64,000 nucleotides of DNA, from NCBI GenBank assembly GCA_951394045.1, contig OX595986.1, positions 806,001-870,000 of the forward strand. The letters run 5' to 3'. The position numbers and the translations under genes are program-made. The stretch comes from Nitzschia sp. DOCU1 (taxonomy: Eukaryota > Bacillariophyta > Bacillariophyceae > Bacillariales > Bacillariaceae). Below the pieces are notes generated by a model, which searched no databases, was not told the origin of the DNA, and worked only from the letters and a program-made list of their open reading frames with translations. Position 1 is the stretch's first letter. Each line of letters starts with the position of its first letter. Positions 1 through 9,380 of the stretch are shown one piece after another.

Positions 1-1844
1 GTTCACAGTTGTGATTGGTTGCCATGTGAGCACCCACCCCACCAGCGGTAAGTGCGTTACGCCGAGTCTGCAGCACATCAGCTTCTTCTGACTTCTCATC
101 CCATATGTTTACATTTCGTTGGGCATCAGCAATTAAAGCAATATCACCGGAGAAAAAGTCAAAGCATTCCTTTTGCTCCAGAGATACCAGCTCTTGCAAG
201 GTGAGTCGTTCTTTTACGAAGTCAAAGAATTTTGCTAGATCGATCTCACAACCATGGATTTCAGACTTGAAGGTATTAGTACCTTGGGCGGGGCGGTGCT
301 CAAAGGTGCCATGGTGGAGAATTTGCGCAATGACTTGCGATGTTGGTTGCTCGCTAAAACACGCTTGGATGATGACGTCGGTCTTCGTAAGTCGTGAAAA
401 ATGCTTTTCAATTTGTTTCTCACATCCGTCTAGGAACTTGTTGACTTGTACCTTCTTGAGCGCCTGTTCCTCAGCGGCAAGCTTCTCGAAAGAAGTGCGG
501 AAGTTCTTGAAAGCGTCCATCGAAGGGTCCCATATTTTTTCTTTTCCATGTCGGATTGTTTCAATTTGGAGGAAGTAGTTGACGAGGCAGTGTGGTGCCA
601 GAAGGCCAGGAGTACTGGTTTTTGGGTCACTGCCTTGGTAGAACAGCATGTTTGGGTTGACATAGAAGTCCCCAAACTCAGCATGAAAGTCAACATCACA
701 AACAATCGATGACTCGCTCAACAGGGAAATAAGATTGCACGCCAGAGTGTTTTCTTTTTCCTTGGCCTTGGTGCTATGATGCATGGCAAGCCCCATTTGT
801 AATAAGAGCGAGCGGCGCCGTTTCACGAAACCTGCAAGGGCAGGCACATACCACCATCGGGTCAATACTGGTTCCTGAACGGCTTGAAGGCATTCTTTTG
901 GCGGTTGGGCATCATCCATGTTGTCTTCGTTCGGGTACAATAGCTTCCACAACTCGGGGACCAAGTACCCAACACAGTCCCAGATTTCCTTCCAGCTCGC
1001 AAAAACTGTATGAAGTGCTTGGAAAACGTCTCGCTTTTCAAGACCGCCTGTTCCAAAGAATTTTTGACAAGGACTTCGGTAGACGGAATATATATTATGA
1101 AGCGCACACGCCATGGTGAAGCCCCACCCGTGAATGAGGTTTATTGCATGGTAAGCTCTGAATTTTGATTCCGGCGTCCCCGCTCCGGAATCTTCGGTGA
1201 ACCCATATACTCGTGCAACACCAAACAAAGTAAGTGCTTCTCTCATACCCTCGGCTTGCTTCTGGACAGACTTGCCGGTATAGCGAGTATCAAGAGAATA
1301 CTGGGTGAACTTCCCAAACAGTGGTACGCTTACGGCCCGACAAGACTTTGAAGCTCGGTGAGCATACGGCGGTATCAAAAGGTCGTTTCCTGTTTCGTGA
1401 TATGGGTGCAGATGCAGGGCGTTGCGGCGGCGGCGGTGCACTACTACGCAGAAGTGGCTTGTCTGGGTTGCGAAGGCGATACTCGGACCACACTCTATTC
1501 CAAAATTCTTGGCGTCCTTCTTGTACCTCCGAGCCTTGTAGGCTATCAATTGGTTCGATGCAATAGAAATGAATCTCCTTTTTTGATTCATCATAGTAAT
1601 TGATCTTGCGTTTATTACAAACAAGTCTTAGATCGCAAGCTTTCTTGATTGGAAGTATTGAGTTGTGGAGTTCTCCCATGGCTCGATTGAAGCTTGTATT
1701 ATCCAGATTATTGAGTAGACCATTATAATCATTCGAAAAGCTCTTTCGAATTAAATAGATCCAGAATTCATCTGGCTTATACACTTCTTGATATTGAGCA
1801 TGGTCTGCAAGCTTGAAAAATGAGTCCCGGATTGCTCCCTGCAT
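1..1844 (-). CDS. Transposase-like protein (possible hAT/RNase H fold), C-terminus beyond window
   Basis: The reading frame is open from an ATG at 1844 down to 1368, then continues in another frame from 1300 to the left edge. A 67-bp GT-AG intron (1367..1301) joins the two frames cleanly (...PFDTA|YSLDTR...). About 590 residues are visible and the C-terminus lies outside. Seen: an N-terminal region without recognised domain, a basic Pro/Ala-rich linker (SSAPPPPQRPASAP), then a helical block with C-A-L-H-N followed about 75 residues later by P-V-L-T-R-W-W. A Cys-x-x-His block followed by a T-R-W block is the order seen in hAT-type transposases, so I infer a mobile-element origin, but no DDE triad was located. 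An in-frame stop just upstream of 1844 makes that start possible; upstream exons cannot be excluded. The frame change could instead be a frameshift in a decaying element. Confidence 0.4.
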
Positions 1845-2607
1845 GGTCACTGTTCCTTACTACTGTGGCGTCAAAATGATCTCGCCGCCCTGCCCGTTTT
1901 GCACAGAGCTCTATTGGTATGTTTTTGAGAAGTCTGTTGGTGCGGCAGGGCGGAGCTAGTCTAGGGAATAAGAACGATGCCATAGAATGCACCATTGTCA
2001 TTGTCATTTTTGTCGGATGGCAATTTCGTCGCGATCTGATCATTGCCATCAACAATTGATGTGAATGGCTCGAACTGGTCCATTCCCACGTGAAAGTCGC
2101 GGGATTGCCATTTATATATATATACGTTAGCAGATAAACTTTATTTTAGGGTATTTTCCTATGCGTTGTCGCGCCCATAGACTCGCGCATGTCCCCCGGA
2201 TGACCTTTAACTAGTACTATGGGATCATGGGTATTGGTAAACTAATATGCATAGACCTTCGCACCATAGGAAGGCTGGCGCTGGCATTGCTCCAAATAAA
2301 GGATGACCTTTTCACGACCGTTGCCGAAATGTTTCTATCGGTATTCAGTGATGGGAAAATCCTACCAATCATATGAATTCCTCTTTTCAAATATCTTTTT
2401 TCGTCGTGTTGTCGAGGTCGCTGGAGGTCGGACCGGCGCGCAGGCAGCTGCGTTACGCGAACTCCACCACTCTTCTCTTCGTATTTCGAGTGGTCGGAAT
2501 TCTTTCACGTAGAGTCTACGGACGGATTTACTGAAAGGGAGCGCGACAGGGCACTGGTTCCGTTTTTCGGCCATGGCTTACTGTCAGTTCATCTTTCATA
2601 AGATCCA
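1845..2607. other. Intergenic, divergent promoter region
   Basis: No supported gene. It separates the leftward transposase-like gene from the rightward PDI gene. A short TA microsatellite lies near 2114-2124. ORFs here are short and lack domain features. Confidence 0.5.
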
Positions 2608-3264
2608 ATGACCATGAAGACTTTTGTTGTTGCTTTGCTTGGCCTTTTGGCCGGAACCAACGCCCTTGAGCTCACTCCCGATAATTGGGACGACGCCGTG
2701 GCTGGTAAGACCGTTTTTCTTAAGTTCCTCGCTCCTTGGTGAGGACACTGCAAGAAAATGAAGCCTGATTGGGACAAGCTTATGGACGCATACGCTGATT
2801 CCAAGACCGCACTCGTCGCCGATGTGGACTGCACCACCGAAGGCAAGGCACTCTGCGATGCTAACGGTATTCGGGGGTACCCCACCATCAAGTGGGGAGA
2901 CCCGTCCAACTTGGAGGACTACAAAGGTGCTCGCGACTACGACTCTCTGAAGAAGTTTGCCGATGAAAACCTCAAGCCCATTTGCTCTCCTTCCAACATC
3001 GACCTTTGCGACGCTGATAAGAAGGCCGAGATTGAGAAGTTCCAAAAGATGTCGGCTGCTGACCTCGACGCTCTCATCGCGGAGAAGGAGAAGATGATGG
3101 AAGACGCCGAAGAGGCCTTCAAGACCGGAGTCTCTGAACTTCAAGATAAGTACCAAAAGATGATGGAGGCTAAGGACGCGACTCTTGAGGAAATCAAGAA
3201 CTCTGGTCTGGGTTTGATGAAGGCTGTTAAGGCCGCGGGCAAGTCCAGCAAGGATGAGCTGTAA
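2608..3264 (+). CDS. Selenoprotein: ER protein disulfide isomerase-like, Sec45, KDEL
   Basis: A single thioredoxin-fold oxidoreductase of the ER lumen, 218 residues if the in-frame TGA at 2740-2742 is read as selenocysteine. Residues 1-22 form a signal peptide (hydrophobic VVALLGLLAG then TNA). The thioredoxin domain follows (about 23-130), with active site A-P-W-U45-G-H-C48, the WCGHC motif of PDI with the first Cys replaced by Sec, and the cis-proline segment G-I-R-G-Y-P-T. Residues 145-210 form a Lys/Glu-rich helical or coiled-coil tail, and the protein ends K-D-E-L. Everything downstream of the TGA stays in frame to TAA. ATG 2608 and ATG 2614 are both possible starts; the second has A at -3. 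Sec-containing PDI-like proteins are known from microalgae such as Emiliania huxleyi. No convincing SECIS element was recognised by eye in the 3' flank, so Sec insertion is inferred from the active-site position. Confidence 0.85.
2740..2742 (+). other. In-frame UGA, predicted selenocysteine codon
   Basis: TGA sits exactly at the first cysteine position of the thioredoxin CxxC motif: TGG TGA GGA CAC TGC reads W-U-G-H-C. Coding character continues unchanged on both sides. Confidence 0.82.
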
Positions 3265-4152
3265 GCTGGGTATGGACGTTTTGCTCCTAAGGAAACGAAA
3301 GTATTCACTTAAGGGCGTTGCGTGTCGAGTGGTCTAGTGTGGATGAATTGTGAATGGTGAAGCACTGGCGACGGCTAGTGCTTCCGGGCTTTTTGTCTTT
3401 GAATAGTGGGATTGCGGGAATGATGTTGCGAGGATCGTCACGAATACTTTTATTTGGGGCTTTCTTGCGACTGAGACAGTGATTTAGTACCTGTTCAGCT
3501 GGTTTGCTTCATTGCTGGCGAAAAACAGAGAACGATTGCGTTGCAATTCTACCTTTTTTTGGGCAGAGTCTTTCATTTGCTTTCATTCATTTCGAAACCA
3601 TTCGTCATGCAACAAACGACAGTGGCTAAGAACGTTCGTAGTAAATCATGATAAAACCAGTTTATGCAATTTTTATTTTTCTGTTCCAGGATTGGCTACG
3701 GTCCCCCCTCCCCTCGCCATTAGTGAACATCCAATGACAGTTCTCATGATTGGCTTAGTTTGTCACCGAGGGATTATGCGGTCGTTGGCAACTAAAGAAT
3801 TTGGCTCAGCCATACCTGTCACCGAGGGAGAAAAGGACTGCCGTCTGCACATCGTTTAGCCCGAACTACCGGTAACTAAGTTTCGACCACTCCTCCGAAA
3901 CCAGCGCTTCGCAACTAAGTTCTTCTTTACTTTACACTACGATATTCCTGCAAACTACAACAACACAGCATTGCCTCAGGGTCCGATGAGAGAAGTTTAC
4001 GGTAGCATTAGACCTCGCCGAGAAAGCTGCATTCGCATTGCAGAAAATGCGCCGATGGAAACCAGGGTTCGCATCGATAGACGGATAAGACTCTCTTCAT
4101 TTTCTGATGATTATATACCAAAGTTTCGGCAGAAATTAGTATTGTTTTCACG
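3265..4152. other. Intergenic / 3' UTR of the selenoprotein gene
   Basis: No gene is supported; the longest ORF (3512-3859) shows no domain or signal. The 3' UTR should hold a SECIS element. The most obvious hairpin (3359-3384, 8-bp perfect stem) lacks an ATGA/AA/GA SECIS core. A 15-base sequence (TGTCACCGAGGGATT / TGTCACCGAGGGAGA) recurs imperfectly near 3762 and 3819. Confidence 0.45.
3359..3384 (+). other. Perfect 8-bp hairpin in PDI 3' UTR
   Basis: GAAGCACT and AGTGCTTC flank a 10-nt loop, about 95 bp after the stop codon. It could be a 3'-end or stability structure. It is not a standard SECIS: no AA/CC in the loop and no GA opposite the upstream GTGA. Confidence 0.5.
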
Positions 4153-4224
4153 GCCGCTGTGGCGCAATGGCAGCGCGTTTGCCTCCTAAGCAAAAGGTTC
4201 CGAGTTCGAATCTCGGCAGTGGTA
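4153..4224 (+). tRNA. tRNA-Arg (anticodon CCU)
   Basis: Full cloverleaf by eye: acceptor GCCGCTG pairs with CAGTGGT (two G-U pairs), with discriminator A at 4224. The D arm is GCGC/GCGC with GG in the loop. The anticodon stem TTTGC/GCAAA encloses loop CTCCTAA, anticodon CCT, reading AGG. The T arm CCGAG/CTCGG has loop TTCGAAT. There is no intron, and a T-run follows immediately, as expected for RNA polymerase III. Confidence 0.95.
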
Positions 4225-4231
4225 TTTTTTT
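4225..4231 (+). terminator. Pol III terminator (T7) of tRNA-Arg
   Basis: Seven consecutive T residues begin directly after the tRNA discriminator base. Confidence 0.85.
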
Positions 4232-4810
4232 GGACCACCCAGCGAGTAATTTCAAGAAAACAAGGTCTATAGTAGCTGGGACAATGTAGTTTGTAGCAAT
4301 GGTTCCATTGCAAATTAGAGGACCCCTCGAACTCCGTCTAATGCAACTAGTTGACACGAATCTCGCCCTGCACCGACTACTCTAGGAGCAACTGCAATTG
4401 TTCTTTTGCACGACGACGTTGCCTTCTTGGTGTTCCAGTCTGAGCAACGCGGCAATACAGAATCGGCGCACTACGTGGACGATTGAAATAATGGGTGAAT
4501 GAATACAGTGATCTGCTGCTGTGAAAGTGAGCTTGACCACAATGCTGGGGGCAGGCCTAACAGAAATACTCTACGATTTATAGCTCTGTCGTAGTCTTTG
4601 ATGTTTGTCGCTTTGTTGTTCTTGTCCCTTTCTGTTGGCCTCGTTTGATTTATTAGATTGATGAAACACACACATAGTACAGGAGCTAGCCACGGACAAC
4701 AAGGTATAGTCTACAAAAGTTTGTTGACATAGCCATTCAACGGACGCGTTGAAAGAATCGAAATATCCCTTGTCGAATAGCACCCTCATCGCCGCTCCCC
4801 AACCCCCTGT
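4232..4810. other. Intergenic
   Basis: No supported coding, RNA or repeat feature. Leftward ORFs here are short and without recognisable signals. Confidence 0.4.
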
Positions 4811-5227
4811 TTACCACTTCATACCAGGGGGGTAGTTTCCACCGTTGTGGAGGGGCATTCGAGGCATTGTGGTCGAAGCTCCTTGATCAGGAACACTAGC
4901 GACCTTTTTGCCGTCGTCGGACTTCTTTGCAGAGGCTAGTTCCATGGCACCGCCCGCAGCGGGCAGAGAAGCAGCCGCAGGGGCCTTGGGTGGCAATCCA
5001 GAGCCAAATCGCGTCTCTTGCATGCCAGGAGGATAAGTGGAGTACTTATCAATTTGATAGTAAGGGTTCATGGTGGTGCGGGTTCCTTGGTCGGGCGTTG
5101 GGAAGAAAGGTTTTTTCGCATCTTCTGCCATTCGCAAGGCCGTTGGGTTGACACCATGTTGTTGTTGGATTGGCACAAAGGCAGATGCCGCGCCGACAAT
5201 CAAAGCCAAGATGACACTTCGGAACAT
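4811..5227 (-). CDS. Small plastid-targeted protein with PDQG/YPPGM repeats
   Basis: A 138-residue protein. The start was set at ATG 5227, which gives a compact signal peptide (MFRSVILALIVGAASAF) ending in the diatom bipartite plastid motif A-S-A-F|V-P. An in-frame extension upstream would bury this signal. The mature part contains two copies of an unrecognised repeat, P-D-Q-G-x-x-T-T-M followed by 16-18 residues and then Y-P-P-G-M. The copies are separated by an Ala-rich linker, and the second ends the protein (YPPGMKW). No enzyme motif or membrane segment is visible after the targeting peptide. By localisation it is probably a small stromal or thylakoid-associated protein; function unknown. 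It is divergent from the USP gene at 5894. Confidence 0.75.
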   Translation of the reverse strand: MFRSVILALIVGAASAFVPIQQQHGVNPTALRMAEDAKKPFFPTPDQGTRTTMNPYYQIDKYSTYPPGMQETRFGSGLPPKAPAAASLPAAGGAMELASAKKSDDGKKVASVPDQGASTTMPRMPLHNGGNYPPGMKW

Positions 5228-5893
5228 TATTATTGATATGATAATGCTAGTAGCAGTCAACACCTGGAAATCTTGCAACAAATGGCGACAAGGGAGGAAG
5301 TAATTCTGCGATAAAAGATATGTGTCTCTGGGTTACCGTCGTCGTGTCGTCGTCGTCGTAGGTTGCACGATTTTGCTTTTGGCGGACGGAAGCAGCAGAA
5401 ATCTGCGAATGGGAAAACTGAAGTGTGTCGTCAGCGATCAAACGGCGCCACGTATGCGCGGTCCGTCCTGTTCGCACCAAATTGTCCGAGAAGGTTCGCT
5501 CGGAGGAGACTCCAACTTTTGACTCAGCTGACTGATTGGGTGGAAGGACAGACCAATCACCTGGCACTTCTTCCGGCTGGCCCGGCCGTTGAATCTGACC
5601 CGTTCCGTAGGATTTCTACGAGAGTCTGCGCATACGTGGCGGGCCTACCATCTTCGACGAACTCCATCGACGAGGACCACACAACACGAACCACGCCGAC
5701 GCTTTTTGGCCGTAGCGTCTACGCCGCAAGACTTGGTACGAAAAATTTCGCTGTTGGCTTTTGTCGCCGAGTTTTGTTTTTGCGTCTTCCTTTCTGTTCG
5801 GTAGTTGTACGATCAACCACAAAAATGCGAAACTTGTGGGTTCTTTCCACTCTCCATTGGACATTAGGATAAAACCAACGCAAAAGTAACCGA
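5228..5893. promoter_or_regulatory. Divergent promoter region between plastid protein and USP genes
   Basis: A 666-bp spacer shared by two divergent genes. The rightward ORF through it (5363-5872) has no ATG context, domain or signal and is read as chance. The segment contains an exact 14-nt inverted repeat, listed separately. Confidence 0.4.
5446..5641. repeat. 14-nt inverted repeat pair in divergent promoter
   Basis: CGCCACGTATGCGC at 5446-5459 recurs as its exact reverse complement at 5628-5641, arms 168 bp apart. Each arm contains CACGT, an E-box/ACGT-type core recognised by bHLH or bZIP factors. It may be a paired factor-binding site for the divergent genes; this is inference. Confidence 0.6.
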
Positions 5894-8056
5894 ATGACAG
5901 CTCTTGTCGTTTCGATACAAACCCTGGGGGGTCCTTCCTTTGGGGATTATCACCATCAGCAGCAGGAACAGCCGCACGAGGACAATGACGAGTCGGAGGA
6001 TGAGGGCAGTCCAACCACTTCCTCCTCCAATGCTGCTGCTGCAGCATCGCCGCTTTCTTCTTCTTCCTCTCCAGTCAAGGAGTGGACAAAGACGACTACT
6101 ACTTACAATGCTACTACAAATGAAGAAGAGCCTCCCATGATGGACGGCGTGCCTCGGTCGCGGTATTCACTGGATGACGTTGAGAAGGAGGATGATGGGT
6201 TTGATGAGAGTCAGGAGGAGCCGTCTGCCAGCTGTGTGCAGCTGCCACAGGCTCGAGCCGTGCCAATGACTCGGACGCCCAGTCAGGATTCTTCGGGAGG
6301 AGAATATGTCATGGTGGAACAACACATGGACAGTGAAGAAGATTCCCTTCCGTCTCTGAACGATACCATGGAGGCGGTCAATGTCGATGATGCCGTGTTG
6401 CTGCTGGGGCTGGCAGCACAACCACAAGAGGACATTTTGCCACTGCAAGACGATGTTGAAACGGATCCTTTTGCAATGGACGACGAAGAAGCAATCGCAG
6501 CTGCCGTGATGGAGGATGATGCTGCTACTGCTGTAGTCGTTCCATCAGCAGCAGTCGCGCCGGTTTCTCAAGTTCCTTTTGGAGGCTTGGAAAATATGGG
6601 CAATACTTGTTATCTCAATTCGGCGCTGCAAATGCTGGCAAGTCTGGATGAGTTTTCATTGCAAATACGCAAGCACATTCCCGGTACAGAAGTAGATGCT
6701 ACTACCGGTGCAGAAACGTCAACAGCGACGCTTCGACAGGCCCTCCTGAATGTTGTGGAACGTCTGGGTCAAGGAGAAACCTTTTCTCCCGATGCCTTCA
6801 AGGCCAAAGTGGACGAACGCTCGCCACTCTTTATCGGATATCGTCAGCAAGATGCTCATGAGTTTCTTACCACGTTGCTAGACCTTTTGGATGAGGACTA
6901 CAAAAAGAAACCACAGAACGAAGAAGACGATGAAGAAATGAACGACGCTGCCTCTGCTACTGGTGACGAGGAACAGAAACCAGCTGGGGTACCTGGCGAC
7001 GATCAGGACGATCAGGCAATGGATGATGCAGCTTCTCCTGTCAAGAAACAGCGGCTAGACGAAGGGAACAGCCAAGAAGTGGCTCTCCCGGATCTTCCCG
7101 TTCCTTCTCTTTCGAATTCTCAATCCTTCAAAGACTTGGAGTTTGCTGACATTGAGAACTTGTTGCATGGAAACGGAAGCGCTACGACAGCATTGTCTCC
7201 GTCCAACGTCAATAGCACTAGCACCAATAAGGACGAGGGTCCCAGGTGCAAGCTTATCGGTGGACGCATGAATACGATAGGTGCTACTTTGAATCGCTGG
7301 GACGAGGAAGCAAATGATGTCGCCGCCTCGACTGCTGACACAAAGACCCTGACACAAGAAGAAAATGACGATGATGACGCCAAGGCCGAGGCAAAGCCCT
7401 TTTCGCCAGTGGACGATTACTTTACGACGGAAGTGCGAGTGTGCTTGACTTGCGAATCCTGCAAGTACCGTCGAAGTCATGCAGAGACTTATCTTCACTT
7501 GTCACTGGAGATTGGACCGACCATTGGGAGCATTGAAGAAGGCTTGCGCGCCTTTTTCAAGCCCGAAAAACGGGATATCAAGTGCGAAAAGTGCTTTTGC
7601 GAGACGGCCTTGCAAACGACGGAAATTACAAAGTTGCCTCGTGCTCTTTTATTTCACCTCAAGCGATTCATTGTCGATGTCAGTCCCGACTACTCCAGCA
7701 TTTCGTACCGAAAGGATTCATCTCCTGTCTCATTTGAACCCCACCTCGAGTTGGACGAACACTCGGGCGTCCTGAGCGAGGTGGTGGCTACAGACGAAGT
7801 CGTTCTTCCCTCCAATGGTAATGCTCGATATGCCATTCGAAGTGTTGTCAATCATATTGGCAGCTCGGCGTCCTGTGGGCATTACACGGCAGATGCTTGT
7901 CGATTATTGTTGGACATGCACGATGGCGGCGCCCGTCGTGAATGGATCCGATTCAATGATGACTACGTGAGCAAAATTACTGAAACGGAAGCAGTGGACA
8001 ATGCCACCAGCACGGCGTACATGGTGATGTATGAGCTCGAGCCCATTCTGGAGTAG
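5894..8056 (+). CDS. Ubiquitin-specific protease (USP/UBP, peptidase C19)
   Basis: A 720-residue deubiquitinase with no intron visible. Residues 1-230 are acidic and Ser/Gln-rich, probably disordered. The catalytic domain begins at G-G-L-E-N-M-G-N-T-C-Y-L-N (catalytic Cys about 239), continues through R-Q-Q-D-A-H-E-F-L, then an acidic insert of about 170 residues. Next come the zinc-ribbon-like pairs C-L-T-C-E-S-C-K and C-E-K-C-F-C, L-F-H-L-K-R-F, and the His box S-C-G-H-Y-T-A (His about 663) with downstream F-N-D-D-Y. All catalytic residues are present, so it should be active. The C-terminal half closely resembles the USP at 11754-14963, suggesting a local inverted duplication. Substrate unknown. 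Confidence 0.93.
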   Translation: MTALVVSIQTLGGPSFGDYHHQQQEQPHEDNDESEDEGSPTTSSSNAAAAASPLSSSSSPVKEWTKTTTTYNATTNEEEPPMMDGVPRSRYSLDDVEKEDDGFDESQEEPSASCVQLPQARAVPMTRTPSQDSSGGEYVMVEQHMDSEEDSLPSLNDTMEAVNVDDAVLLLGLAAQPQEDILPLQDDVETDPFAMDDEEAIAAAVMEDDAATAVVVPSAAVAPVSQVPFGGLENMGNTCYLNSALQMLASLDEFSLQIRKHIPGTEVDATTGAETSTATLRQALLNVVERLGQGETFSPDAFKAKVDERSPLFIGYRQQDAHEFLTTLLDLLDEDYKKKPQNEEDDEEMNDAASATGDEEQKPAGVPGDDQDDQAMDDAASPVKKQRLDEGNSQEVALPDLPVPSLSNSQSFKDLEFADIENLLHGNGSATTALSPSNVNSTSTNKDEGPRCKLIGGRMNTIGATLNRWDEEANDVAASTADTKTLTQEENDDDDAKAEAKPFSPVDDYFTTEVRVCLTCESCKYRRSHAETYLHLSLEIGPTIGSIEEGLRAFFKPEKRDIKCEKCFCETALQTTEITKLPRALLFHLKRFIVDVSPDYSSISYRKDSSPVSFEPHLELDEHSGVLSEVVATDEVVLPSNGNARYAIRSVVNHIGSSASCGHYTADACRLLLDMHDGGARREWIRFNDDYVSKITETEAVDNATSTAYMVMYELEPILE

Positions 8057-8142
8057 ATAGTACTGTCATTGTTAGAATCATCATCAACATCTTGAACCCG
8101 GGTTATCAATCGTACTAGCAGTAGTCAGCTTACCGGTAGCAG

Positions 8143-8750
8143 GTTTCTCTATACTCGTTCCTGTTCGAGTAATTGCTTGCACCACAGAATTCCAGAGTTG
8201 CTGCTACATGCTCTACTAGCACTGTGCAACTGTTTCGAGTGTCAACTTTGTAAGGCAAGTTCAAATGAACTAGTGCTGCTGGTGGTGGTGTGCGCTGATA
8301 AAATAGTTCTGCTTGCATCCCAAAACGCCGATTGCGCCGTACCTGGTACGCACAGCTGATGATTCATTTATGCGTAGAAGGATTCTATTATGCAATCAAT
8401 GGCAATGTTACTGTTCGTAACCCGCCTAGCTAGAGGTGATTTCTCTACGCGTTACTGCTAGCGTAACAGCTTGCACAGAACCAGGGGCTCTCTAGACCGC
8501 TAGCAACAATGTGCAACTTGTTGCGAGTCAAAAGGCTCGTGAGACTGTCCTAGACGGTGATCGACTAGATAGTTATTAACTTTGGGATAGTGCGCACTCT
8601 GGTAGACCAGTCTACTTTAGAGCATTTACGATTGTGCTAGTCAAGTCAAATGAACTGCTATACAATGCTGCTGCTTATAAAATAGTCTATGGTTGCATGC
8701 CCAAAAGCTGATTGCGCCGTACGCTATTAGAGCTGATGATTCATTCATAG
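8143..8750. repeat. Diverged direct repeat between USP and small-protein genes
   Basis: Copy A (about 8143-8376) and copy B (about 8441-8750) align in the same order. Shared blocks include TTCTCTA, GCTTGCAC, TGTGCAACT, TCAAATGAACT, ATAAAATAGT, GATTGCGCCGTAC and AGCTGATGATTCATT. Copy B carries roughly 100 bp extra in its middle. No ORF is conserved between copies, so it looks like an old non-coding duplication or a short non-autonomous element. It fills the gap between the two flanking genes. Confidence 0.7.
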
Positions 8751-8783
8751 CCTTTTAATGTAGCTATGGACACGTCGTCTATT

Positions 8784-9380
8784 TCACTGTTCGTCGTCGA
8801 GAAAATCAAAACCCTCGTCACGAATGTCAAGGTCGGTGGTACTAATTTCGAATTCCTCACCACCCTCCGTTAGGAGAAAGTCTTCTTCGTCGAGGTCATC
8901 AATCACTGCCGTCTCCTGCAACTTCTCGTTTAGATGAGCATCAAACATCATTTCTTGTTCTGTCTTTCTACGAGCATCGAAAAGTAATTCTTCTTGCTCC
9001 TGCTCAATCTCATCCAACAAAAACCCAGCGTTTGATTGGACACTAGTACTAATAGATGGGTCTTCTTGATAATAGGATACTTCATCATCCACGGTAGGTC
9101 TTGTGACATTTGCAACTTTTCCGTGCGAATACCATTCATCATAATCTTCCCTGAAGGATGATTGCGATGACAGTGGTGCTGGGGTGGAAGTAGAAAAGTA
9201 GCGACGACCTCGACGCGGTGTGTTATGCGGGGAACGCAATGGAATGGTCAGGAATTGAACGGCTGGTACAGCAGGTTGAACTGGTTGAAACGGGAATCCT
9301 CCTTGCGTTAGTTTCTGGATTACAGCCTTGGTAGCTCTCTCTAAAGCTTGCTGGCAGGATATGACACCTTGTCGGAACAT
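8784..9380 (-). CDS. Unknown acidic protein, probably mitochondrial
   Basis: A 198-residue protein. ATG 9380 is the first ATG of the frame; the upstream extension begins at TTG. The N-terminus is amphipathic and lacks acidic residues for the first stretch. It contains R-R-G-R-R-Y-F-S-T-S, which looks like a matrix-processing-peptidase R-x-F/Y-S site, so mitochondrial import is inferred. The rest is strongly acidic with Glu/Asp-rich helical segments (E-Q-E-Q-E-E-L-L, D-D-L-D-E-E-D) and no recognised domain. It is leftward, between the two convergent USP genes, next to another small presequence-bearing protein (10199-10723). Confidence 0.6.
   Translation of the reverse strand: MFRQGVISCQQALERATKAVIQKLTQGGFPFQPVQPAVPAVQFLTIPLRSPHNTPRRGRRYFSTSTPAPLSSQSSFREDYDEWYSHGKVANVTRPTVDDEVSYYQEDPSISTSVQSNAGFLLDEIEQEQEELLFDARRKTEQEMMFDAHLNEKLQETAVIDDLDEEDFLLTEGGEEFEISTTDLDIRDEGFDFLDDEQ

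Noticed and set aside
3359..3384. Hairpin as the SECIS element
   Set aside because: Lacks the AA/CC apical motif and the GA core opposite ATGA/GTGA.
4008..4357. Leftward ORFs across the tRNA
   Set aside because: They read the tRNA backwards (the familiar AEIRTRNLLL artefact).
5363..5872. 169-codon rightward ORF between the plastid protein and USP
   Set aside because: Arg/Leu/Val-rich chance frame in a promoter region, no recognisable feature.
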